Source: a virus
Strand: one strand, 5' to 3'
IMG/VR virus record: IMGVR_UViG_3300009136_000025
Location: 1 to 30,724 of that record
DNA: 30,724 bases
Numbering within the stretch: position 1 is the first letter of the stretch; each line of letters starts with the position of its first letter. Below the pieces are notes generated by a model. The model ran no database searches, was not told the DNA's origin, and saw nothing but the letters and a program-made list of their open reading frames with translations. The translations under genes and the position numbers were made by a program. This document shows positions 6,524 through 13,204 of the stretch, piece by piece.

Positions 6524-7816
6524 ATGACAATCCAAGCACAGCAAGCACACATTAAAACTTTAATGGGTGAACTTGAAGCAATTGACCAAGGTTCAGAAGA
6601 TTACAGCGCGAAGCTCGACATGATCGAGTCAGAGCAAGAAAAGCTGACAAAGCTTGAGGCTGATTCTGAAAGACATAAAACCCTTCAAGCTTCTTTGAGT
6701 TCTTTCAAGGCGCCGAAAACCTCTCAATCTGGTTCTGTTTCTGGTCGAGTTGTCGTTAAAGACGGCTTCACAGATGACCCGAAAGTCGGCTTTAAATCAG
6801 CTGGTGAATTGATGAGCTGTATAGCCATGAATACTAACGGGCGCGCTCTAAACCTTCAGGCAGATAAACGGCTTGAGCATATTGCCAATATTATGCAAAC
6901 TGGTGGAACGCACACAACCGTAAATGACGGCTTGATGATACCAGCAGAACTACTCCCAGAAATTCATACTTTGGGCCTAAATGCTTCTGAAGACTGGTTT
7001 AGTCAGATAACAGTAAATAACACTTCTTTGAACGCTAAAGAGATCCGCAGAACAGCGGCTACAACTCGCGGCGGTGGTGGTGTTGGTCTTGTGTCCTATT
7101 GGGGTGCAGAAGGTGCACAGCTTAACAAGTCTCGTGAAGTCTATGAAAAGACAACTGTCAAAGTCGATAAACTATACGTTTACACTGAAGTGACAGACGA
7201 AGATTTGAGTGACTTTGCAGGTCTTGAAAGTGATCTAAGGACTAAAGCTCCTGAACTCATGCGCATTAAAAAACAAGAAGCTGTTTTGTTTGGTGACGGT
7301 GTTGCAAAACCTCTAGGTTTCAGCAACGGCGGCGACACTGCAACAATTACCCGTGGCACAGCCGACACTGTAGACGCTGATGACGTCGCGCAAATGAACG
7401 CGGCTTTCCTTAATCCTTCTGGTGGTTTTTGGATGATGAACCAAGCTGTTAGAAGCAAGGTTCAACAGTTCGTTGTAGGTACTCAACCTGTATGGCAAAA
7501 CGACTTCACCAAAAACGCAAACGGTACGCTATTTGGCAAGCCAATTTACAATACTGAAGATTGTGAAGCCCTTGGTGAAATCGGTGACGTTTATCTTGTT
7601 AACCCTTCAGCCTATTACGCGCTGCAAAAGGTTGGCGGCGATAAGTTTGCGCAATCCATGCACCTTCGTTTTGACTTCGATGAGCATGCATTTCGTTGGA
7701 CTACTCGTTTCGGCGGTACAAGCATTTATAACAGCCCGTATATCCCACGCAATAACAACGGTGGAGCGGCTAAACAAAACCTCTCTAACTTTGTCATTCT
7801 TGGCGCGTCAGCTTAA
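6524..7816 (+). CDS. Major capsid protein (HK97 fold)
   Basis: A 430-residue HK97-type capsid precursor. The first 90 or so residues are charged and helical (AHIKTLMGELEAIDQGSEDY onward), as in the delta/scaffolding domain removed by the head protease. The remainder shows typical signatures: GGTHTTVNDGLMIPAELLPEI at the domain start, YVYTEVTDEDLSDFAGLESD, KKQEAVLFGDGVAKPLGF, NGTLFGKPIYNTEDCEALGEIGDVYLVNPSAY and FRWTTRFGG. An in-frame ATG at 6509 would add MELKK, but the GGAG at 6511-6514 sits 9 bases before ATG 6524, so 6524 is chosen. Transcription probably comes from its own promoter at 6361-6389 as well as from upstream. Confidence 0.9.
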   Translation: MTIQAQQAHIKTLMGELEAIDQGSEDYSAKLDMIESEQEKLTKLEADSERHKTLQASLSSFKAPKTSQSGSVSGRVVVKDGFTDDPKVGFKSAGELMSCIAMNTNGRALNLQADKRLEHIANIMQTGGTHTTVNDGLMIPAELLPEIHTLGLNASEDWFSQITVNNTSLNAKEIRRTAATTRGGGGVGLVSYWGAEGAQLNKSREVYEKTTVKVDKLYVYTEVTDEDLSDFAGLESDLRTKAPELMRIKKQEAVLFGDGVAKPLGFSNGGDTATITRGTADTVDADDVAQMNAAFLNPSGGFWMMNQAVRSKVQQFVVGTQPVWQNDFTKNANGTLFGKPIYNTEDCEALGEIGDVYLVNPSAYYALQKVGGDKFAQSMHLRFDFDEHAFRWTTRFGGTSIYNSPYIPRNNNGGAAKQNLSNFVILGASA

Positions 7817-7837
7817 CCCCAATTAAGGAGTAATAAA

Positions 7838-8263
7838 ATGAGTTCATATATCACAGTAAGAGCAAGCGAACAGGCTGCATATTTAGAGGGCTTTGAAGCT
7901 ATTGCGGGGGCATCTACACAGACAACTACTGTTTATGTTCCTGTTAATCAGGCTTGTAACTATCTGGCACACGTTGGAGCTGGAACAGTTGAAACGTCTG
8001 TAGACTTCCAAGTTTTACAGGCAACAGACAGCGCTGGAACTGGCGCAAAAACTCTGAAAGCTGTCACCCAGCTAACAGCCGCAGGAAGCGCCCTTATCAA
8101 CTTTAATCAAGGTGATATGGATGTAATAAACGGCTTTGGTTTTGTTGGTTTAGAGTTGATTACAGTTGGCGTTACAACCGTCGCTGGCGCTGAACTAATG
8201 GCCTTCAATGCAATCTATGAGCCGCTCGCACAAAGCGCCCTGATTGACGAAGTAGTTCTGTAA
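7838..8263 (+). CDS. Unrecognised virion protein, possible head decoration
   Basis: A 141-residue protein directly after the capsid gene with a clear AAGGAG site. It is small, soluble-looking, rich in Ala, Val, Thr and Gly with alternating hydrophobic strands, and has a single Cys (CNYLAHVG). No motif identifies it. In HK97-like genomes this slot, capsid followed by connector, often holds a cement or decoration protein, which is my best guess; a scaffold or minor head role is possible. Composition matches the neighbouring head genes. Confidence 0.5.
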   Translation: MSSYITVRASEQAAYLEGFEAIAGASTQTTTVYVPVNQACNYLAHVGAGTVETSVDFQVLQATDSAGTGAKTLKAVTQLTAAGSALINFNQGDMDVINGFGFVGLELITVGVTTVAGAELMAFNAIYEPLAQSALIDEVVL

Positions 8264-8280
8264 TTTAGGATCGGGCAGTT

Positions 8281-8847
8281 ATGGGGCTAAAAGTAATAAC
8301 TCAACCACTTGTGGAGCCAGTCGATTTGGCTGATGCTTCATTGTGGGTTCGTTATGACCAGACTTTTCAAAATCCCGTTATAACTGCCCTGATTACAGCG
8401 GCCAGAATTGATGTAGAAACTTGGACAAACAGGACGTTAATAACTACTGAATTTGAGTACTATTTACCTAACCTTTGTTCCTCTATGGAAATTCCAGTCA
8501 GTACAGTTCAAAGCATTACCAGCATAACATACATTGACGGCAACGGAACAGAGCAAACTTTAGACCCCGCTTTATACGCGCTCGATAATGTGAGCATTCG
8601 TAATAAAGTTTACCGTTTACCTAATGCATCTTTTCCTGAAGTTCAGGTACAACCAAACGCCGTGAAAATTACTTTTCCTTCAGGCTTTGGCGATGCAAAA
8701 ACAGACGTTCCCCAGAATTTGCGGCAAGGCTTGCTCATGCGTTTAGCGGAGCTTTACGAATACCGTGAAGCCAACACCAGCGCGCCGCGTCAACCAAATA
8801 AAATGACTTGGGCCATGCTTTCGCCTTCTTCAGATTATGGGAGTTGA
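8281..8847 (+). CDS. Head-tail connector (HK97 gp6 / phiE125 gp8-like)
   Basis: A 188-residue adaptor that forms the ring under the portal. The N-terminal helical part VEPVDLADASLWVRYDQTF...ITALITAARIDVETWTNRTL is the hallmark of the phage connector family: a short lead-in, a helix with a bipartite acidic pattern, then the WTNR segment. The C-terminal RQGLLMRLAELYEYRE helix is also typical. It lies right after the capsid region and before the head-closure gene, the canonical order. Confidence 0.8.
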   Translation: MGLKVITQPLVEPVDLADASLWVRYDQTFQNPVITALITAARIDVETWTNRTLITTEFEYYLPNLCSSMEIPVSTVQSITSITYIDGNGTEQTLDPALYALDNVSIRNKVYRLPNASFPEVQVQPNAVKITFPSGFGDAKTDVPQNLRQGLLMRLAELYEYREANTSAPRQPNKMTWAMLSPSSDYGS

Positions 8848-8853
8848 TGACCT

Positions 8854-9192
8854 ATGGGAATGCAAGCGGGCAAACTTTGGCATGAAGTAGTTATACAGCA
8901 GCGAAACGAAACCATAAATGACATTGGTGAAAGCGTTGCTGTATGGGTTACTTACGGCAATAAATACGCCAAAATTACTTTTCTTTCAGGCAGTGAAACA
9001 CTGATTTCAAACCAAGTCAACAGTCTACTTTCAAACGAAATTACTATACGCTGGGACGGTGGAGTCAGGGCAGATATGCGAGTTGTTTTCAAGGGTCGTT
9101 TTTACAATATCGACAGCATTGACAACATTGACGAACGTGACAAAAAAATGATTCTTTCTTGTACGCGTCAGGAGTCAAAAACAAATGGCTAG
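8854..9192 (+). CDS. Head closure / head-tail joining protein (SPP1 gp16-like)
   Basis: A 112-residue beta-rich protein. The pattern HEVVIQQRNETINDIGESVAVWVTYGNKYAKITFLSGSE, then RWDGGVRADMRVVFKGRFYNIDSIDNIDERDKKMILSC, is that of phage head-tail joining proteins, which close the connector ring and dock the tail. The ATG at 8860 is an alternative start. Its end overlaps the next gene by 8 bases. Confidence 0.8.
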   Translation: MGMQAGKLWHEVVIQQRNETINDIGESVAVWVTYGNKYAKITFLSGSETLISNQVNSLLSNEITIRWDGGVRADMRVVFKGRFYNIDSIDNIDERDKKMILSCTRQESKTNG

Positions 9193-9616
9193 CACAGACA
9201 ATTTTTTCAAAGTTCTAGGGGCCAAAAGCATAGCCCGTGATCTAGACAAATTATCAAGCGGTACACAGCGAACAATTGTTAGGCCCGCGCTGACTCAGGG
9301 CGCCCGCTTAATAGGTATGTACATGCGGAGCATTGCAACCGTAAGAAAAGGCTTCTTAAAAAAGTCAATCAAGTGGAAGGTTTACACATGGAAGGGCAAA
9401 GGCGGGAAGCAGTTAGTCGCCAAGATTGGGACGCTTGGCGAAAGCGGCAACATCAAAGACGAGCAAGGCACCCCGATTTATAAATATGCGTGGCGAGCTT
9501 TGGAAAAAAATGACCACTTAACAAAGGCCATTGAAGCGAAAACTGATGCAGCTGTACAGATCATTCTAAAAAGGACTGAAACAGAACTAAATAAGTTTCA
9601 TTCTAAGGGACGGTAA
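9185..9616 (+). CDS. Neck/tail completion protein (HK97 gp10-like)
   Basis: A 143-residue basic protein of the HK97 gp10 type. Family traits are the opening pairing of ARDLDKLSSGTQRTIVRPALTQGARLIGMYMRSIA, a central basic strand region (KGFLKKSIKWKVYTWKGKGGK) and a helical C-terminal end. These proteins sit at the head-tail junction. The start overlaps the preceding stop, implying translational coupling. The family name is inferred from the pattern and gene order, not a search. Confidence 0.78.
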   Translation: MASTDNFFKVLGAKSIARDLDKLSSGTQRTIVRPALTQGARLIGMYMRSIATVRKGFLKKSIKWKVYTWKGKGGKQLVAKIGTLGESGNIKDEQGTPIYKYAWRALEKNDHLTKAIEAKTDAAVQIILKRTETELNKFHSKGR

Positions 9617-9618
9617 TT

Positions 9619-10029
9619 ATGAGAGAGCAACTTTATTACCACCTTTCAAATGACGCTGGCATAACTGGAATTGTTGACGCGCGAATTTATCCGCAACGCG
9701 TCCCAACTGGACAGCCTTTACCCTATTTAGAATTTACATTTATTGACCGTGAAACCTCATATGACCAAGACGGCTTTGACGGCTATATCAGGGCGCGCGT
9801 CGATGTCGAATGCAGCGCCGCAACACTTGCGGAAGCCGTCGCACTTGGCAAGGCTGTTTTCAATTCTCTCAACATTCAAAATGTGCTCTTTGGAGAGCTT
9901 GGAAATCAAGAGGAATTGTGTTCGACAACTCTTGAAAATGAAGTGGATAATTCAGCACTTTTTGACGGCTCTGAAGACGGAGTACGAATCATTTCTCAAA
10001 CATACCTAATCAGCTATTTGGAGGCATAA
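9619..10029 (+). CDS. Tail terminator protein (DUF3168)
   Basis: A 136-residue protein with DUF3168 features: REQLYYHLSNDAGITGIVDARIYPQRVPTGQPLPYLEFTFIDRE near the start, YIRARVDVEC strand and the helix AEAVALGKAVFNSL. DUF3168 proteins (lambda gpU/HK97 gp10-11 region) cap the tail tube at the head-proximal end. It follows the gp10-like gene by 2 bases and precedes the tail tube gene. Confidence 0.82.
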   Translation: MREQLYYHLSNDAGITGIVDARIYPQRVPTGQPLPYLEFTFIDRETSYDQDGFDGYIRARVDVECSAATLAEAVALGKAVFNSLNIQNVLFGELGNQEELCSTTLENEVDNSALFDGSEDGVRIISQTYLISYLEA

Positions 10030-10031
10030 AA

Positions 10032-10463
10032 ATGTCAGGAACAGGAGTTAAAGAGGGGCAAGGAGTAACCATTTCTTTTGGCACCCAAACAATAATATTA
10101 AACCTCGTTGATATTAATCAAGATGGTATCACAGTTGCAGACATAAACTGTTCAGATCAAAGCACTTTGAGTTTTGAAGAGTACGTGCCAGCAACGCTCG
10201 CTGAGGGGGGTACATATACCTGTCTAGTTAACTGGAACTTAAAAGACCAAGTGGCGCTATATGCGGGGCTCGGAGTTCTCGACGTAATAACCTTTGTTTA
10301 TCCCAAAAATGAGACCGCAGCTGTAACCCCAGCAAGCGACTCTTTTGACGGCTACATAAACAGCATTACAAAGGTAGCGCAAAAAGAACAATTGATACAG
10401 GGCACAGTCGTTTTTAAAGTTGCTAAAGACATAACATTTGTTGACGAGTCAGCAGCACCATAA
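10032..10463 (+). CDS. Major tail (tube) protein
   Basis: A 143-residue beta-rich protein with one Cys each in the NCSDQST and YTCLVNW stretches. Position between the tail terminator and the chaperone pair, length, and a typical strand pattern (EGQGVTISFGTQTIILNLVDIN, FDGYINSITKVAQKEQLIQGTVVFKVAKDITF) identify it as the tail tube protein. The last segment is reminiscent of tube proteins in which a final strand pairs with the next ring. A good ribosome site (GGAGGC) overlaps the preceding gene end. Confidence 0.75.
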   Translation: MSGTGVKEGQGVTISFGTQTIILNLVDINQDGITVADINCSDQSTLSFEEYVPATLAEGGTYTCLVNWNLKDQVALYAGLGVLDVITFVYPKNETAAVTPASDSFDGYINSITKVAQKEQLIQGTVVFKVAKDITFVDESAAP

Positions 10464-10477
10464 ACTAACAAATAAAG

Positions 10478-10493
10478 TGCATGGCACATTATA
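10478..10493 (-). repeat. Inverted single copy of the 28.4-kb repeat motif
   Basis: TGCATGGCACATTATA is the exact reverse complement of TATAATGTGCCATGCA at 28521-28536, the third unit of the array at 28441-28560. It fills most of the 46-base gap between the tail tube and tail chaperone genes. The 16-base identity over 18 kb is unlikely by chance in so short a gap, so a shared binding site or promoter element is suspected. Confidence 0.7.
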
Positions 10494-10509
10494 GAAAAGG
10501 GCAAAAAAA

Positions 10510-10839
10510 ATGGATAGGGATTTTTTAAAAAAAGTCATAAAAGAAGGTGTCGTCAAGGTCTTAGACGGTAACGGAAAAGACGCATATATGCGGGTTTCTG
10601 GCCAGCTGGACACTAATTACATAAGCGTAATTAATGACAAAGAAATAGACCAATATGAAAGGCTTACAACATTGCTTTGTATGGTTCTTTGTGACGTTGA
10701 CGGCAACCACCTTTATGACTACAAAAATGAAGAAGATTTAGCACTCGTTCGCATGATGCCAGACGAATATTCTATGCCCCTTGTTGAAAAATTTGGGGAG
10801 CTTTTTTCCGTTACCGATGAGGAAGAAAAAAAAACATAA
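10510..10839 (+). CDS. Tail assembly chaperone (gpG-like)
   Basis: A 109-residue acidic-ended protein immediately before the tape measure region, in the place of lambda gpG. It ends EEEKKT in a nine-A run. A second product is expected when ribosomes slip by -1 on that run and continue into the frame that ends at 11150. The gpG-type protein coats or folds the tape measure during tail assembly. Sequence similarity to known gpG is not visible by eye, as usual for this class; the call rests on position, size and the frameshift. Confidence 0.75.
   Translation: MDRDFLKKVIKEGVVKVLDGNGKDAYMRVSGQLDTNYISVINDKEIDQYERLTTLLCMVLCDVDGNHLYDYKNEEDLALVRMMPDEYSMPLVEKFGELFSVTDEEEKKT
10826..10834 (+). other. Programmed -1 frameshift site (A9)
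   Basis: Nine A (10826-10834) provide an A AAA AAA heptamer (10827-10833) in the correct register: the zero frame reads GAA AAA AAA ACA TAA. After a -1 slip the next codon is AAC at 10833 and the frame stays open to 11150. The zero-frame stop is 4 bases after the slip window. The location at the end of the chaperone gene is the classic one in siphophages. Confidence 0.85.
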
Positions 10840-11150
10840 AAGGTTCTGGGATAAACTGCGAATTTTACTTTATTCTGGCGATGCAGTTAGGGAAAACTAT
10901 AAAAGAGTTGTGCGAAACAATGACGACAAAAGAGTTTTACATGTGGGCAAAATATTATCAAGAAACTTACTTTTTAAAGTTTGCTGATGACTTGCGCCAT
11001 GCGGTTACAAATCGAAACCTTTTGATGCCTTGGACGAAAAAGGGAACAACTCCCAATTACGCCGATTATATGTGTTTTCCTGATGAACCAGTTTACCCCA
11101 CAACTACAGAATTAATTTACAAATGTCACGGCTTAATAGGAGCTTTATAA
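10833..11150 (+). CDS. Frameshift extension of tail chaperone (gpT-like)
   Basis: This frame is translated as the tail of the gpG-gpT fusion: about 108 residues of gpG followed by 105 residues of T, 213 in all. Before the first ATG (10881) it already reads KGSGINCEFYFILA in frame. The following LGKTIKELCETMTTKEFYMWAKYYQET matches the LxxxLGxTxxELxxxMxxxExxxWxxYY pattern of minor tail protein T (DUF4035-like). The stop is directly followed by the tape measure ATG at 11152. If 10881 were used as a separate start, an 89-residue protein would result, but no good ribosome site is seen there. Confidence 0.82.
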   Translation, partial: NIKGSGINCEFYFILAMQLGKTIKELCETMTTKEFYMWAKYYQETYFLKFADDLRHAVTNRNLLMPWTKKGTTPNYADYMCFPDEPVYPTTTELIYKCHGLIGAL

Positions 11151-11151
11151 A

Positions 11152-12252
11152 ATGGCTAAAAGAGCAATTAGCGTAGTCTTTCAGGCATTCACTAGCAAGT
11201 TTGAAAAGAAGACAAAAGGCGCGGGTAAAACCTTACAGACTTTTGCAAAAAAAGCTCTTGTGATTGGCAGCGCTTTTTTAATCGCAAAAAAAGGCGTTGA
11301 TGCTTTCGGGGCTTCATTGGCTAGAATTGATAAATTAGCTAAAACAGCGAGCGCGTTAGAAGTAGACCCCGCTTTTTTAACAGCCTTCAGGGAAGCTTCA
11401 GAAGACGCGGGCGCGGGCGTGGGCACAGCAGACGCAGCCTTGCAGCAATTCGCCAAAACTTTAGGCGATGCAGAGCAAGGTTTTGGAAAAGGCCGAAAAG
11501 GTTTAGAAGCTTTGGGCCTAACTCTTGAAGACTTGAGCGGAAAAAATCTAGAGGGCAAGTTTAGACAGGTTGTTGACGCAATTTCTAAAATGGATAATCC
11601 AGCACAAAAGGCCAGCGCCGCAGTTGCACTTTTTGGAGCAAAAGGAAAGGAGCTTATAAACGTTTTTAATGGTGGAACGGGCGCCATAGACGAAGCCGCC
11701 GCCGCAGCGGAAAGGCTGGGGCTCGCTTTAACTGATGATGAACTTAGGGCAGTTGAAGAAGTAAATGACCAACTTTCAACAATGGGCAGAACTGTAGATA
11801 AGGTAGTTGACAAAATTGTGGCGTCTTTAGCTCCAGCATTTAGAGAAATTACACTTTGGATAAATGACAAGTTAATTCCCGCTTTAGAAGCAGTCGGCAA
11901 AATTTGGCTAGGTATACAGGGCGAAATTGAAAAGTTTTTCACTCAAGAATTATTCGGCGGGGTTGGCGCTGACATAGAGCTTGGAGGTGAAAGGGTAAAA
12001 ATTGACCCGTTTGACCAAACTACACCAGTAAAAGATGAAAAAGACGAGAAAATCAAACCCCCAAAAGAGGTGACTATAAAATCATTTACAGAAGCGGCGG
12101 CGGCTGGTTCTTCAAAAGCTTTTGACCTCTTGAATCCTGCTAAAACAATTGAAATTCAAAGCGAGCAATTAACAGAATTGAAAGGCATAAATGAAGGTGT
12201 TCAAAAAGTTGTCATGGGTACAAGCGGCAATCATGTACAGGTGTCAATATGA
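11152..12252 (+). CDS. Short tape measure protein
   Basis: A 366-residue Ala/Lys-rich helical protein directly after the chaperone pair. It has the usual opening with coiled-coil heptads and a hydrophobic stretch (ALVIGSAFLIAKKGVDAFGA), then a DPAFLTAFREASEDAGAGVGTADAALQQFAKTLGDAEQGF segment and PAQKASAAVALFGAKGKELINVF typical of phage tape measures. At the usual 0.15 nm per residue it would set a tail of only about 55 nm. Most siphovirus tape measures are two to three times longer. There is no lytic or peptidase domain. It overlaps the next gene by ATGA. Confidence 0.75.
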   Translation: MAKRAISVVFQAFTSKFEKKTKGAGKTLQTFAKKALVIGSAFLIAKKGVDAFGASLARIDKLAKTASALEVDPAFLTAFREASEDAGAGVGTADAALQQFAKTLGDAEQGFGKGRKGLEALGLTLEDLSGKNLEGKFRQVVDAISKMDNPAQKASAAVALFGAKGKELINVFNGGTGAIDEAAAAAERLGLALTDDELRAVEEVNDQLSTMGRTVDKVVDKIVASLAPAFREITLWINDKLIPALEAVGKIWLGIQGEIEKFFTQELFGGVGADIELGGERVKIDPFDQTTPVKDEKDEKIKPPKEVTIKSFTEAAAAGSSKAFDLLNPAKTIEIQSEQLTELKGINEGVQKVVMGTSGNHVQVSI

Positions 12253-13190
12253 GCATAATTTATGCAGAGATTCGCGATAATAAAACTGGTGGCGATAACA
12301 AGGACGCGCGGAGCCTTCAAGACGAAATAATAATAGAAACGGACTTAGATACAGACGACGTTTCAACAATTTTAAATAGCAGTTTCGGAGCAATTCCCAG
12401 CATTGGGGAAGCACACCCAAAAGACCAGCTAGTTACATGTAAAGATAGGCAAGTTGCGCGGCTCAATTCACAAAATCCAAACCGCAAAAAATGGATGATG
12501 GTGGCAAGCTATGACAATGTTGTAGACGCCTCAAGTCCAAGCGGCGGCGGTGGTGGTGGTACAGAGGTCATAAGCGTGACTCTAAACAACTGGACAGAGA
12601 CATTTATACTTGAGGCCGATTATAACGGCAAACCGATTTTATCTAGTGCTATGGGGCCAATAAAATATACAGGTACAAGATATTTTCCGCAGCTAACAAT
12701 CAAGACCATTACAGACAACCCCACTTTTAAAAATGTTAATGTAGTGGGCCATGTAAACGGGGGCTTTTTTGGCTTTCCTCAATTTGGTTTTGAAGGTGAT
12801 GCAGATCAAGTTTTATTTGCTTCTTATGTGGTCAACTCTATTGGCAACGCAAAATGGGAAGAGGAATTTGTTTATAAAATCAAAAAAGTTCCAGATTTCG
12901 AGTCTTCTGGAAGCACTGATTTAATCAAAGGTTGGCAGGCTCAACTTTTGGACGTTGACAGGTGGCAATTAATAGAAGGCGAATTATGTCCAATTTATGT
13001 AGTTACCAATGGTAAAATCTCCAAAACTCCACGCTCTGCCCCGTGGCCACTGGATGGACAGGGCGAAGCTTTAGCGTTTGAAGATGTAAAAGATAATAGA
13101 CATTTTATCAATTTTGAAACGTACCCGACAGCAGTTCTCCCAGCGGGCTTTGATTTCACACCACTATTTGCACCAAACCCCAATAACTAA
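12249..13190 (+). CDS. Unrecognised tail-tip protein 1
   Basis: A 313-residue protein translationally coupled to the tape measure (ATGA). An N-terminal part of about 95 residues starts with TGGDNKDARSLQDEIIIETD and is followed by a six-Gly linker. The C-terminal part is beta-rich with many aromatic residues (YFPQLTIKTI, GGFFGFPQFGFEGD, WQAQLLDVDRWQLIEGELCPIYVV). I do not recognise the family. Position right after the tape measure is that of distal tail or tail-hub proteins, so that is the inferred role; it does not show the usual Dit or Tal signatures. A similar Gly linker occurs in the collagen-like protein at 2804-4567. Confidence 0.5.
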   Translation: MSIIYAEIRDNKTGGDNKDARSLQDEIIIETDLDTDDVSTILNSSFGAIPSIGEAHPKDQLVTCKDRQVARLNSQNPNRKKWMMVASYDNVVDASSPSGGGGGGTEVISVTLNNWTETFILEADYNGKPILSSAMGPIKYTGTRYFPQLTIKTITDNPTFKNVNVVGHVNGGFFGFPQFGFEGDADQVLFASYVVNSIGNAKWEEEFVYKIKKVPDFESSGSTDLIKGWQAQLLDVDRWQLIEGELCPIYVVTNGKISKTPRSAPWPLDGQGEALAFEDVKDNRHFINFETYPTAVLPAGFDFTPLFAPNPNN

Positions 13191-13204
13191 AGAGATTTTT
13201 AATA

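Noticed and set aside
10478-10493. Sigma54 promoter (TGGCAC element)
   Set aside because: TGGCAC is present but no TTGC element lies at the required 5-base spacing in either orientation.
11181-11942. 253-residue leftward frame in the tape measure gene
   Set aside because: Composition is that of the complement of Ala/Lys-rich helices; no ribosome site; it lies fully inside the tape measure.
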